The notes beneath the pieces are model-generated. The model was not told the DNA's origin, did no database searches, and saw only the letters and a program-made list of their open reading frames with translations. Below, piece after piece: positions 31,782 through 44,663 of a stretch of 64,000 bases of DNA; positions within the stretch are counted from its first letter, which is position 1; every line of letters starts with the position of its first letter. The stretch is from Benincasa hispida (lineage: Eukaryota > Streptophyta > Magnoliopsida > Cucurbitales > Cucurbitaceae). The DNA lies in contig NC_052359.1 in NCBI RefSeq assembly GCF_009727055.1, positions 15,902,198-15,966,197 of the forward strand. The letters are read 5' to 3'. The position numbers and the translations under genes are program-made.

Positions 31782-34700
31782 TGTAACATCCCAAAATTTT
31801 AGGTGAGTTTAAGTTGAATACTTTAAGTTATTGAGTTTTTATTTCTCGTTAATTTTTGTTTTCTTGGAAACAAAATGGGATATTTTGAGAAGGTATTTAA
31901 TTCAAATTAATTTGATAGATAATTGATTTAAATTTGTTGGCAAAAAGTTTTGAAATTTGGAGTTTTGAAGGAATTAGAATTTAAGAAGGAAAGGATAGAA
32001 TAGTGGTTTAAAATTTTATCCTCTTTAATTTTGGAATTTGGATCCAAAAAAATTGAATTAAAGAATTAGGAGAATATATTTTTAATTATTTTATTGGAAA
32101 TTTATTCATCGAATATTTGAAAAGATTTTAAAATTTTGGATTTAATATAAGTTAGAGATTTGGATGTTTCATTTTAGGTTGGGTTCTTAGAATTTTGGAA
32201 GGAACTGATTTGATTTTGGTGGAATTTAATTTTGACAATTAAAGAAGGAAAGGGAAATAAAATATATGCATTTATTTGGGTGTTGACTAGTCAAATTAAG
32301 GTTAGATTTTGGGAAATTAAAAATAATAATAATAAATAAAAGAAGAAAATACTTCTTTTTTCTTCAACCGCTAGCGCCCCCCCCAAGCTCTCAATCCCTC
32401 TATTCTCTCAGTCAACGACAAGGCAACCGTTTAGGTTCTAGATTTTCACATTCCTCTGGCCCACGTCGCACCGGCACTCTGTTGAAGTCAAATCGCGTTA
32501 AAGCCTTCACAGTCATCTGAAGATTGACTTACGCTATTTGGTCGTACCACTCCAATGCCTAGCTACCTTTTTCACTATCGCATCACTCGTCGACGATCAG
32601 TTTACTCTGTTAATGCTACCTCGCGTTCGTGATGCAGCACCTGTTGGGGGTTGATGCTCTAAACTCTCATTGGATCCTATAGTTTGTAAACACTTGTATT
32701 GAACAAACGCTTGTGATGTAATAATATGAGATAATTTTTTCTTTACTATTGTCTATGAAACATGAGATGTTTTAATTGCATTTAACACAAACCAATAAAC
32801 TAAGATCCCTAGTTGTCATTGTAACTTAAGCATGTATATGGAAACATACAAGTTGGATCAATGCCTTAAGTGATAACCAAAATGGTCTGTAGTATATGGA
32901 TATAGGAGGGAAACCTTATCCTAGTGACACTACGGATGCGACCTGCTTTGTAGATAGTTGCACGTGTTGTGACGTGCTACAGATGATCTAATCCTGACCA
33001 CATGCGAGCGGGGGTGTCCTATACAAAGAAGTTTGTATAAGACCAGAACACGAAGTGTATAGTCTCATTATAGAACGTCATTCATGATAGAAACTTCAAT
33101 TCACTAGAATGACCATAGGTAACATGACCTCAATACTGAGTGAGTTGGAACTCCTGCCTTTGAAGGTGGTCCTTTTATTTGCATGGTTTCGAGTGGCCAG
33201 ATCGCCGACTTAAACCTACAACTTTGGGAATTCGTTTGATTGGGAGCTGAGAACTCAGCTACACAAGATTGAATTCACTCATTCCCTGTAATAGGGGTAA
33301 GTAGATAGATTGTGCCCTTAAGAGCTAATTCCGGGGCTTGAACGATGTAGCGCCACACATTAGGGTCCATTCATAGTAGGTCTATGTTTTATTGTTCATT
33401 AATGGGATCAGTGGAACTTAAGGAGTTAGATATAACTACAAAGGCAAAATGATAAATTGGCCCAGCTGTACTTATGAGCATCAGTGAAGGGTTATCATAC
33501 TATTGATTGGTTATATCCGTGAATAAAGAAATATATATGTAGTGAGAAGAGTGCAACTATCAGTCTTTAGTGGAGTGTCTGGCAGTTAACGGATGGAAGA
33601 TCTCGTAATTAAAGAGTTTAGTCAGCTATTCAAGTACTATTGGAGCTTCAAGCTACAGGTCCATAAGGTTCTCTTGATAGCTCAATGGATTCAAGTTGAG
33701 AATCGGTTTTTGGGTCAGTTTGAAGTGTTCAAATTGACAAGAGGAAGTTTGATTATATATGATATGATTAAACTTGTTCAATTATATATGATATAACTGA
33801 CATGATATATGAGATACATTAATTGAAAAAAAATTATATAAATATGATTTATATTAAATAAAGGAGAAAAGGACTATGGTTTTAAATGTTGCATATGATG
33901 TGTTTATTAAACTATAGGTGATAAACATAATATGATAAGTTAGTTATTATATTTATTATAATTAAAACAATTATAGGAAAATTGTTAGTGGTATCTCCTT
34001 AACCCGTGCGTGAAAGTGGAAGTTGTTTTCATTTTTCATAACTTAAGGATAAAATGAAAAATGTTTTCATTTTTGAAGAGAATCGTAGAATCGCTTAATT
34101 GAGTACACTCCCTATCGTTTAGCTAACAAGAAACTACACGATAGCTTTTAAGTGTTTGTCTAAACGATCGTGTACACGAGCCATCATCTAAACGATCGTG
34201 TACCATTTTACTAAACGATCGCATGGCTAGAGTAACGAATTTCTCTAAACGATCGTGTACATGCACCATCATCTAAATGATCGTTGTACCTTTACTAAAC
34301 GATCAAGAACCACAGTCTATATGATAGACTCTAAACTCTCATACTTGCTTGGTCGTTGAGTGTGATCGTTGTTTCCTCCTTCCTTCGACCAAATCCAATA
34401 GAGCCCACACCTTCTGGATTCTCATTCCGAGAATACCAAGGTTACTAAGTGGTCATGTCCAAAAGGCTACTTCTTGGTGGAGAAGGTTATTCGTGATTGA
34501 CCAGGCGATACACTAGACGATTGGGTTGGTGTTCGTAGAGATAGTGAGAGGTTTTGATCCAAGGCTTCACGAGAGCGAGAGAAAGACGGAAGAGGATTTT
34601 TTTCAAAAGTAAGTCTCTCGTCCCTTTTTATTTATTTGTGAAAGCATGTCGTAACTTATTCTGAAATGCATAGCTTGTTTGTATGTTTGTGATTGCTTGC

Positions 34701-35280
34701 AATTCTGTCACAATGAATTTGGAACGATCTTGCTTTCGCTCATAGGTTCTCTTTGATAAGATTTCCTTCAGCTTCAACGTCCGCACCGTTTACAACTGTT
34801 CTCAGTGCAAGCTCGTCGTTGCCTATGGGTATCGATGCCACACCAGATAGAACTGAACATCATTTGCAACTAGGTACTGTCGGTAAGCGTAACTCTCATT
34901 CGATTTGCCATGTCGTGTCGTAATCTTGAAGTTTTGGGCAAGATTGTGATATTTGGAGGGTTTTTAAGTATTTGATTACCGTCTTTTATTTTGGGCTCTA
35001 ATTTATTGTTTTTCCAAAACTTTTGGATTTTAGGTTTAAGCTTTAGAGTGTTGTGAACCATTGTCCAGTGGATTAAGAAGGTAAATTAGCGAACATTTGG
35101 TAAGTTATCGAGGTTCAAATCCTATATGGATTGTTGATTGTGTCGTATATTGGGTCTAAATTCGTAAAATTGCCTATTTGGCTTAGCACCGTGTTGGTTT
35201 CGAGCCTACTAACGTTTAGGTAAGTGATTGGGAATTTTTTAGGTGAAATTGGAACTTTTATTTCAAAAGCCTGATATATG
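31782..35280 (+). repeat. Gypsy 5' LTR, copy A, with a nested solo LTR
   Basis: LTR sequence 31782-32641 and 34771-35280, split by the Copia solo LTR at 32642-34770. The part after the split aligns with 42535-42625 and with 54725 onward in the 3' LTR, which lacks this insertion. Confidence 0.75.
32642..34770 (+). mobile_element. Solo Copia LTR, 2.1 kb (unit A)
   Basis: Starts TGTTGGGGG, ends TTTCCTTCA, 2129 bp. Flanks GCACC (32637-32641) and GCTTC (34771-34775) each differ by one base from GCTCC, the sequence at the empty site in the Gypsy 3' LTR (near 42510), so they fit a decayed target duplication. It holds four CGATCG palindromes at 34165, 34193, 34216 and 34250. The 67-codon frame at 33593 lies inside it and is not a gene. 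Confidence 0.75.
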
Positions 35281-35305
35281 NNNNNNNNNNNNNNNNNNNN
35301 NNNNN
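35281..35305. other. 25-base N run between the direct repeats
   Basis: Unit A ends and unit B begins around this run. Unit A stops at a point that unit B reads through at 39195-39200. Confidence 0.95.
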
Positions 35306-35326
35306 AAGAGAGAGATTTCAACATCC

Positions 35327-38300
35327 GCTTGGGGTAAGTGGGAGAAACATGTCAAGTATACATTATGCCCTAGAATACAATGTCTCACGGGCTTTAATGC
35401 AAGTGGGAGATTGTTTGATTTGTGCCTTAAAGCCTTGTAGTTAATTAATTACTTAATATAATATTGATTATTAATATGCCAATAATGAATTATCCATTCA
35501 GTAAAATATCCAAGGTTATTACATGAAACTTAAAAACAATGTGTAGTTGACATACCAGGTGAATCATATTCAAATTAATAATCTTGTGACACTATCTATC
35601 TACAGTATATAGGATAGTTGGGTGCTTATACTGGTGCTATAATGATAAGACTCACTTTATAATCTTGCAAATGATGTGATCCAAATCGTTAATGTTGAGA
35701 TGTGCTGTAACATCCCAAAATTTTAGGTGAGTTTAAGTTGAATACTTTAAGTTATTGAGTTTTTATTTCTCGTTAATTTTTGTTTTTCTTGGAAACAAAA
35801 ATGGATATTTTGAGAAGGTATTTAATTCAAATTAATTTGATAAGATAATTGATTTAAATTTGTTGGCAAAAAGTTTTGAAATTTGGAGTTTTGAAGGAAT
35901 TAGAATTTAAGAAAGAAAGGATAGAATAGTGGTTTAAAATTTTATCCTCTTTAATTTTGGAATTTGGATCCAAAAAAATTGAATTAAAGAATTAGGAGAA
36001 TATAATTTTAATTATTTTATTGGAAATTTATTCAATCGAATATTTGAAAAGATTTTAAAATTTTGGATTTAATATAAGTTAGAGATTTGGATGTTTCATT
36101 TTAGGTTGGGTTCTTAGAATTTTGGAAGGAACTGATTTGATTTTGGTGGATTTAATTTTGACAATTAAAGAAGGAAAGGGAAATAAAAATATATGCATTT
36201 ATTTTGGGTGTTGACTAGTCAAATTAAGGTTAGATTTTGGGAAATTAAAAATAATAATAATAAATAAAAGAAGAAAATACTTCTTTTTTCTTCAACCGCT
36301 AGCGCCCCCCCCAAGCTCTCAATCCCTCTATTCTCTCAGTCAACGACAAGGCACACCGTTAGGTTCTAGATTTTCACATTCCTCTGGCCACGTCGCATCG
36401 GACTCTGTTGAAGTCAAATCGCGTTAAAGCCTTCACAGTCATCTGAAGATTGACTTACGCTATTTGGTCCGTACCACTCCAATGCCTAGCTACCTTTTTC
36501 ACTATCGCATCAACTCGTCGACGATCAGTTACTCTGTTAATCTTAACCTGCGTTCGTGATGCAAGCACCTGTTGGGGTTGATGCTCTAAACTCTCATTGG
36601 ATCCTATAGTTTGTAAACACTTGTATTGAACAAACGCTTGTGATGTAATAATATGAGATATTTTCTTTACTATTGTCTATGAAACATGAGATGTTTTAAT
36701 TGCATTTAACACAAACCAATAAACTAAGAATCCCTAGTTGTCATTGTAACTTAAGCATGTATATGGAAACATACAAGTTCGGATCAATGCCTTAAGTGAT
36801 AACCAAAATGGTCTGTAGTATATGGATATAGGAGGGAAACCTTATCCTAGTGACACTACGGATGCGACCTGCTTTGTAGATAGTTGCACGTGTTGTGACG
36901 TGCTACAGATGATCTAATCCTGACCACATGCGAGCGGGGGTGTCCTATACAAAGAAGTTTGTATAAGACAGAACACGAAGTGTATAGTCTCATTATAGAA
37001 CGTCATTCATGATAGAAACTTCAATTCACTAGAATGACATAGGTAACATGACCTCAATATGAGTGAGTTGGAACTCCTGCCTTTGAAGGTGGTCCTTTTA
37101 TTTGCATGGGTTCGAGTGGCCAGATCGCCGACTTAAACCTACCAACTTTGGGAATTCGTTTGATTGGGGAGCTGAGAACTCAGCTACACAAGATTGAATT
37201 CACTCATTCCTGTAATAGGGGTAAGTAGATAGATTGTGCCCTTAAGAGCTAATTCCGGGCTTGAACGATGTAGCGCCACACATTAGGGTCCATTCATAGT
37301 AGGTCTATGTTTTATTGTTCATTAATGGGATCAGTGGTACTTAAGGAGTTAGATATAACTACAAAGGCAAAATGATAAATTGGCCCAGCTGTACTTATGA
37401 GCATCAGTGAAGGGTTATCATACTATTGATTGGTTATATCCGTGAATAAAGAAATATATATGTAGTGAGAAGAGTGCAACTATCAGTCTTTAGTGGAGTG
37501 TCTGGCAGTTAACGGATGGAAGATCTCGTAATTAAAGAGTTTAGTCAGCTATTCAAGTACTATTGGAGCTTCAAGCTACAGGTCCATAAGGTTCTCTTGA
37601 TAGCTCAATGGATTCAAGTTGAGAATCGGTTTTTGGGTCAGTTTGAAGTGTTCAAATTGACAAGAGGAAGTTTGATTATATATGATATGATTAAACTTGT
37701 TCAATTATATATGATATAACTGACATGATATATGAGATACATTAATTGAAAGAAAATTATATAAATATGATTTATATTAAATAAAGGAGAAAAGGACTAT
37801 GGTTTTAAATGTTGCATATGATGTGTTATTAAACTATAGGTGATAAACATAATATGATAAGTTAGTTATTATATTTATTTATAATTAAAACAATTATAGG
37901 AAAATTGTTAGTGGTATCTCCTTAACCGTGCGTGAAAGTGGGAAGTTGTTTTCATTTTTCATAACTTAAGGATAAAATGAAAAATGTTTTCATTTTTGAA
38001 AGAGAATCGTAGAATCGCTTAATTGAGTACACTGCCTATCGTTTAGCTAACAAGAAACTACACGATAGCTTTAAGTGTTTGTCTAAACGATCGTGTACAC
38101 GAGCCATCATCTAAACGATCGTGTACCATTTTACTAAACGATCGCATGGCTAGAGTAACGAATTTCTCTAAACGATCGTGTACATGCACCATCATCTAAA
38201 TGATCGTGTACCTTTACTAAACGATCAAGAACCACAGTCTATATGATAGACTCTAAACTCTCATACTTGCTTGGTCGTTGAGTGTGATCGTTGTTTCCTC

Positions 38301-39200
38301 CTTCCTTCGACCAAATCCAATAGAGCCCACACCTTCTGGATTCTCATTCCGAGAATACCAAGGTTACTAAGTGGTCATGTCCAAAAGGCTACTTCTTGGT
38401 GGAGAAGGTTATTCGTGATTGACCAGGCGATACACTAGACGATTGGGTTGGTGTTCGTAGAGATAGTGAGAGGTTTTGATCCAAGGCTTCACGAGAGCGA
38501 GAGAAAGACGGAAGAGGATTTTTTCAAAAGTAAGTCTCTCGTCCCTTTTTATTTATTTGTGAAAGCATGTCGTAACTTATTCTGAAATGCATAGCTTGTT
38601 TGTATGTTTGTGATTGCTTGCAATTCTGTCACAATGAATTTGGAACGATCTTGCTTTCGCTCATAGGTTCTCTTTGATAAGATTTCCTTCAGCTTCAACG
38701 TCCGCACCGTTTACAACTGTTCTCAGTGCAGCTCGTCGTTGCCTATGGGTATCGATGCCACACCAGATAGAACTGACATCATTTGCAACTAGGTACTGTC
38801 GGTAAGCGTAATCTTCATTCGATTTTGCCATGTCGTGTCGTAATCTTGAAGTTTTGGGCAAGATTGTGATATTTGGAAGGGTTTTTAAGTATTTTGATTA
38901 CCCGTCTTTATTTTGGGCTCTAATTTATTGTTTTCCAAAACTTTTGGATTTTAGGTTTAAGCTTTAGAGTGTTGTGAACCATTGTCCAGTGGATTAAGAA
39001 GGTAAATTAGCGAACATTTGGTAAGTTATCGAGGTTCAAATCCTATATGGATTGTTGATTGTGTCGTATATTGGGTCTAAATTCGTAAAATTTGCCTATT
39101 TGGCTTAGCACCGTGTTGGTTTCGAGCCTACTCACGTTTAGGTAAGTGATTGGGAATTTTTTAGGTGAAATTGGAACTTTTATTTCAAAAGCCTGATAAT
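35327..39200 (+). repeat. Direct repeat unit B (3.9 kb)
   Basis: Copy of 31406-35280 and continuous with the remainder of the Gypsy element beyond 39200. Copia-3 LTR part about 35413-35705, Gypsy LTR start at 35706. Confidence 0.9.
36570..38691 (+). mobile_element. Solo Copia LTR, 2.1 kb (unit B)
   Basis: Same insertion as 32642-34770, duplicated with its flanks GCACC (36565-36569) and GCTTC (38692-38696). Confidence 0.75.
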
Positions 39201-39536
39201 GGATTGATGTATGTTTAGGTTGATTCAAGAATTTTGGTTAAAGATAAAAGAGAAGTTTGATTTGCAGGGTATTTGGGATTAGTTTCAAGGTAAGTGTCTT
39301 ACTACTAGTTTGCGTTCGAACCAGTCATCCCAACCACTTGACGGTGATAAGATTGTTTTATATAATGTTATGGATTGTATTGATTGAAATTTTATGATAT
39401 GTTTACTGAGGGCGGCGTTCTGGTAATTTTTCATGAGTAAAGTGATTATGATTATGATAAAGGATATATATGTGGATTGATGCATGCTATGAATTTACGG
39501 TAATTGTTAACCTTTTTATTTGGGCAGTGTACATTT

Positions 39537-39800
39537 TATGACTGATTGTGTGTTCCATTAGGTGCACATCTATGACTGTTTTGTGTGTTCCTTCCGATTC
39601 ACACCTATGATTGTTTTGTGCACTCTCGAGTTAACATTTATGACTGTTTTGTGTACCTTCGGGTATATGCCTATGACTGACATTTGCTCCCTTGGGACCA
39701 CACCTACAACTGATATGTGTACCTACGGGATACACACCTATGACTGATATGTGTTCCTTCGAGATAACATTTCCGATTGATTTGTGAACCTTTGGGTTCA
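39537..39800 (+). repeat. 33-34-bp minisatellite in the Gypsy 5' LTR
   Basis: Phrases of the form TATGACTG...TGTGT(A/T)CCTTCGGG recur at 39537, 39571, 39606, 39639, 39672, 39705, 39739 and 39771. Steps are 32-35 bases, often 33, leaving an open frame (39562-39747) with an 11-residue period. The counterpart in the 3' LTR is about 56160-56430. Confidence 0.8.
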
Positions 39801-39897
39801 CCACAATTTATATGCTATGAGTTGTACACCGATACCTAGATAGAAGGGTTAACATGTTACCTAGACGGCCCAGTAGTGGGCCACTTACTGAGTATTT

Positions 39898-41944
39898 GTT
39901 TAAGCCATAGAATAAGGTAGGCAAGTTGGAATTTCATCGAGGGGTAGTATTAAGTTTGCATTGAGAGAATAAAATTGGTGGTGATACAAGAAACTTTATC
40001 ATAAGGCACACGTTCGTAGGTACGAGATTCAAGTTGCTTTATAAGATAAGAAAAGAGGTGAAGAAGAGACTTTAATTCTATTAAAGGTTACTAGATATTA
40101 GAGTCAAAATGTTTCAAGGAAAATTTTGAAAGGATTGATAGGTCATGATCACTTTCATGGTGTTGAAGTTGGTGGACCAAGTAAGGTATGGTGTTTTAGT
40201 TCTTCATGTTACGTTGCTAAAAAGAAGAAGTAGTAATTGGAGCATAAAATGATAGTATGAGGAACTCTATACAAGACCTAGGTAAGATGAATTGGTCAAG
40301 GAAGCCTAAGATGGTTGAAGTTATAATTGGCTTTAAATGGGAGAAAACGAGTTATGGGATTGAATTAGTCTTAAGGTACTTGAGTTGGAACTAAGTTTTG
40401 TTGTAGTGAAAATACTCAAGTTTAATTTATTGACCCAAATATAAGAAAAGGTATTGGGATCTGAAAACGATATCAACTTATGAAGGATAGCATGCTAAAG
40501 GTTGAATTTAAGAATTGGATTGTAGTTATATTTCACTAGAAAATTCGAAAAGAGCATTTTGGATTTTTTTTATTAGGTCTCAGAAAGGATAAGGGAAAAG
40601 AAAATGGAAGTATTGGAGAAATATTTTGTAGTTTTGAGAAGGTAAGGGGAATTAATGTTTTGAGATTAAAAACATAGGTTTTGTTTGATGTTCTAAGGTG
40701 GGGTTTATGTGTTTATGATCCTGGTACAAATAATCATGTTACTAATTGGAGCTTTGGATCTTATTATTTGTTGGTTGAATGGATATCGTGCCTAACTATT
40801 GGTCTTGGGACTCAAGTTTAGCATGAGAATTTGTTTAAGTTAGAGAATCACGCATTGGAAGAGTGCTTAGCAAGCTTCTTTGGATTATGGTGGGGACGAA
40901 GAAGATAATGTTTTTGTAAAAATGTTTAGTAGCAATAGTTGCTAGAGACTATGGAAATGGAAGGGATAAGGCTTGTTAAAGAAAGGGTAAGTCACTGAAA
41001 GTAATAGCATGGTGTAGAGGTTTTTATTATGGACACAAATATTTAGAACAAGGAATCAATGAAGTCGTCCATTTGATTTGATGGTGAAAGTAGTCTGGCT
41101 CCAAGTAAGGATAAAGCTATACCAGTGTTAAGGTTGAGTAAATTAGATCTCTCAGAAAGACCCCTAGCTTTAGAGATGAACTTGAGTTAAGAGTAACTCC
41201 TATCCTTAAGGCTCCTTATGGAAAGACTCTAGCAAAATTGAAATAGCCTAAGCACCTGATACAAGAACCATTTAGCAAAGTGTTTCATATGTGCCTTAAC
41301 ATTTTTTCATCGAGTGCATCGGTTTTGTTCATTAGGGAAGAAAGATAGATTTATGTGACTATGTATCAATTGTTAGGGATTGAATATGATGGTGTATTTT
41401 GGTTGCAAGGGATTATCGGGGTAATCAGGTGTCGAATTCGAATTCCAAATCTTGAACCTAAGATGCCACAAAAGACATGTCTTCTTTAACATGGACAATG
41501 AGGTGACCCACTCTATAGAGTGTGGGCATTTTCAATACAGATGTATGGGATCATGAAGGTTTGTATCTTAGAAACTGCCTTCAAGTAATGGTTACAGTTA
41601 TTATGAGGTTATGGCGATGTATTTTGGATTGACAAATGCACTACAGTATCTGGGGATTTTAAAAATCCCATTTAAGTGAGATTATCAGACTTGTTCATAA
41701 GAGGCACTAATAAGTGATATGTGATTGTTTTAAGATTAAAGAGTAACATGAAATTGTCTCAGGTAAGTTATAAAAATCTTGGTAGAGAGGTAAAGACTTT
41801 CTGAAACCTGGAGTTAGCACTCATTAAAATTTTTTTGAAAGGATTATCAGTCTGAAGAAGCAATTTGAAAACATGATGATGAGATAAGGACTAAGTATCA
41901 CGAGCCATTTAAAGGATTTGAACTTTCGAGGATGATAGTTTCTT
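39898..41944 (+). pseudogene. Gypsy interior with reverse transcriptase traces
   Basis: No long frame survives. Around 41200-41370, APYGKTLAKLK, then SSSASVLFIREE, follow the start of chromovirus RT (APYRMAPxELxEL, SPWGAPVLFVKK). Around 41590-41690, YYEVMAMYFGLTNAL matches the RT motif YEFxVMPFGLTNAP. The sequence between these motifs is shorter than normal. Catalytic residues cannot be located. Bases 39898-41100 are not recognisable as gag or protease, though their position implies interior DNA. Confidence 0.6.
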
Positions 41945-41957
41945 AAGGAGGGAAGAA
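41945..41957 (+). promoter_or_regulatory. Gypsy polypurine tract
   Basis: AAGGAGGGAAGAA directly precedes the 3' LTR start TGTAACATCCC, the usual chromovirus arrangement. Confidence 0.8.
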
Positions 41958-42625
41958 TGTAACATCCCAAAGTTTTAGGTGAATTTAAGTTGAATACTTT
42001 AAGTTATTGAGTTTTGCTTCCCGTTAATTTTGGGGTTTTTTTTAACAAAAATTAGGATATATGGAGAATATATTTAATTTAAATTAATTTGATAATATAA
42101 TTGATTTACATTGTTTGGCAAAAAATATTTGGAATTTGGAGTTTTAAAGGAATTAGAGATTAAGAAGGAGAGAAGGAATTGTGGGTTTAAATTTTATCCT
42201 CTCTAATTTTGGAGCTTGGATCCAAAAAAATCTAATTAAAGAATTAGGAGAAGATAATTGGTTTATTTTATTGAAAATTTATTTAATCAAATATTTGAAA
42301 GATTTGAAAATTTTGGATTTAATATAGGTGAGAGATTTCGAAGTTTAGTTTTAGTTTGGGGGACTTAGAATTTTGGAAGGAAAATGAATTTTGGTGGATT
42401 TGATCTTGAGAATTAAAGAAGGAAAAGGAAATAAAATATATGTATTTATTTGGGTGTTGACTTGTCATCGATCAGTCACGTCGCCAATCAGCCGTGTTCG
42501 TGGTGCAGCTCCGACGTTTGCTCCTCTACAGCTGGTCTAAGTGCAGCTCGTTGCTGACTATGGGTTCCAACACCACACTGGATAGATCTGATGTCATCTA
42601 TAATTGGGGTGTCGTCAGTAAGAAT
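41958..42625 (+). repeat. Gypsy 3' LTR, first part
   Basis: Matches 31782 onward. It is interrupted by Copia-2 at 42626 and resumes at 54725. It shows the pre-insertion state for the solo LTR at 32642. Confidence 0.8.
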
Positions 42626-44648
42626 TGTTCGAAATGATGTCCAAAATCTCCTTGTAGTCTCTTAGTTTGTAAATTATGTAAATATATTGTTATTAATAAA
42701 ATAAGTGTTTTTTTTATAAAGATTTACTCAATCCAATAAACTAAGATCCAAGGTTATTTTATGTAACTTAAGCGAGTATATGGAGACATACAAGTAGATT
42801 ATGCCTTATGTAATAACCTAAATGGGTCTGCAGTATATGGATAAAGGAGGGATATCTTATTCTGGTGACACTACGGATACGGTCCACTTTATAGATGCTA
42901 CAAGTATTTTAAAGTACTACAAATGGTTTGATCCTAATAATTCATGTGGAGATATGTGAGTGGGGGTATCATATACAAAAAGTTTGTATAAGCAGACCAT
43001 GAAATGATTAGTCTCTTTATATAACACAATTGATAATTGAGACTTACATTTCACTAGGATGACCATAGATGACATGACCTTATTCTTGAGTGAGTTGGGA
43101 ACTCCTGCTTAAGAGGGTGGTTCTTTGATTTGTATGGGCGAGAGTGGCCAGATTGCTAACTCAACAAGCCTACCATTTTAGAGATTCGTCTTATTAGGGA
43201 GCTAGAAACTCAGCTACACAAGACAAAATTCACTCTTCCCCGAAGTAGGTGTAAGTAGATAAATTTCTCCCTTAAGGGATGATTTCAGATCTTTAACATA
43301 GTGGCCACACCCTATCTTGGGAAGAGAAGACTTAGTGGGACTATGACTTATTGTTCATTAGAGGAATCAGTGGTACTTAAGGACTTAGATTTAACTATAG
43401 AGGAAAAATGGTAAATTGGCCCAATTATACTTACGAATGATTTGTGAAGGGTCATCGCATTGTTGATTGGTTATATGGACACAGAAATATATCTGTAGTG
43501 CGAAAAGTGCAACTGTCGGTCTTTAGTGGAGTGTTCGACAGTTATTGGATGGTGGATATTGTGATTAAAGAGTTGAGTCAGTTATTCACATATCGTTGGA
43601 GCTTCAAGCTACATGTCCATAACGTCCCCTTGGTAGCTCAATGAGTTCAAGTTGAGAATTAGATTTTGCGTTAGTTTGAAGTGTTCAAATTAACGAGAGG
43701 AAAATTGATTATATGTGATGTAATTGATATGATGTATTTGATACATTATTTGATTGTAGGAATTAATATAAATATGATTTATATTAAATGCCATAAAAGA
43801 TAAAAAGAACTATGGTTTATGTGTTTCATATGATGAAATATTAAAACTATAGGTTATAAATATAATATGATAAGTTAGTTATTGTATTTATTTATAATAT
43901 ATTAATTATGAGATAATTGAAATTATTTTTCTTCAATAACCGACTTGAGTGGGAAGTTATTTATGGTTTATGACTAACTATTGGATAAAGATGAAAATAT
44001 TATCATTTTGTCATAACACACGCTACAAGCATCAAGTAATCATATTACATGTAGAGAGAGTAAACGATAAGTGTCAAGTATTCTATACGATAGTTACTCA
44101 TTGCTACACGATCGAGTAGCAAGTCTATAAGATAAGCTTATTCTTACTACATGATCGAGTACCAAGTCTATACGATAGACTTCTTCTTCTTCTGTGCATA
44201 CTCGATCATTTACTTGATCGTTTACCTCCTCCTCTATCCAAAGGCATATAGAGTCCATAATTCCTGGATTCTCACACTGAGAATACCAAGGTACCCTTGT
44301 GGTAGTGTCGAGTTTTCTTCGAGGGTCGAGGATTGATTTGTACTCGATTGTGATCAAGGATTTTACGGTTCGTGTTGTTTGCTGAGTTGCACGTTGAGAT
44401 CGAGTTTTGATCATTACATTTAAGTTCTTCTTTGGGCGCGTTGGGGTTTGATCGAGGGAAATATGTGAAGAAAGAGTTCTTCAAAGGTATTATACTCGAT
44501 CTCTTTGTATTTACTTTGAAGTATCATGTTTTAATTTAGTTTTGTGCATAATCGTTTCTATTAGACTGTAAATTTATGTGTTCTTTTACAATGGAATTGG
44601 GAACGATCCACTTCCACTCCCTGGCTCTCTAATTTAGAGTTCATTCAA
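42626..44648 (+). repeat. Copia-2 5' LTR
   Basis: TGTTCGAAAT to TTCATTCA, 2023 bp. The 3' LTR minus its own insertion is about 2034 bp. It contains CGATCG-type words near 44105-44215. Confidence 0.85.
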
Positions 44649-44650
44649 TT

Positions 44651-44663
44651 GATATTAGAGCCA
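44651..44663 (+). promoter_or_regulatory. Copia-2 primer binding site
   Basis: TGATATTAGAGCC two bases after the LTR end; a two-base variant of the Met-tRNA-type TGGTATCAGAGCC. Confidence 0.8.

Larger units (their letters stand above)
31406..35280 (+). repeat. Direct repeat unit A (3.9 kb)
   Basis: Same content and order as 35327-39200, offset about 3923 bases: Copia-3 purine tracts and LTR part, Gypsy 5' LTR, and the solo Copia LTR inside it. A 67-codon frame at 33593-33796 is identical at 37516-37719. Differences are mostly single-base indels. Confidence 0.9.
35706..39897 (+). repeat. Gypsy 5' LTR, copy B, truncated
   Basis: Starts TGTAACATCCC at 35706, split by the solo LTR 36570-38691, and follows the 3' LTR to about 39897 (counterpart 56523). 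The final 370 bases and the primer site are missing, so a deletion fused the LTR to interior sequence. Confidence 0.75.

Noticed and set aside
33593..33796. Identical 67-codon frames at 33593 and 37516, as a possible duplicated small gene
   Set aside because: Both lie within the two copies of the solo Copia LTR; the identity reflects the 3.9-kb repeat. No codon bias or known domain.
34160..34260. CRISPR-like array from regularly repeated CGATCG words
   Set aside because: Repeats are short and irregularly spaced, within a plant LTR; no Cas genes.
44094..44414. 106-codon minus-strand frame, with a related one at 54320-54604
   Set aside because: Antisense to the two Copia-2 LTRs; shared because the LTRs are repeats.
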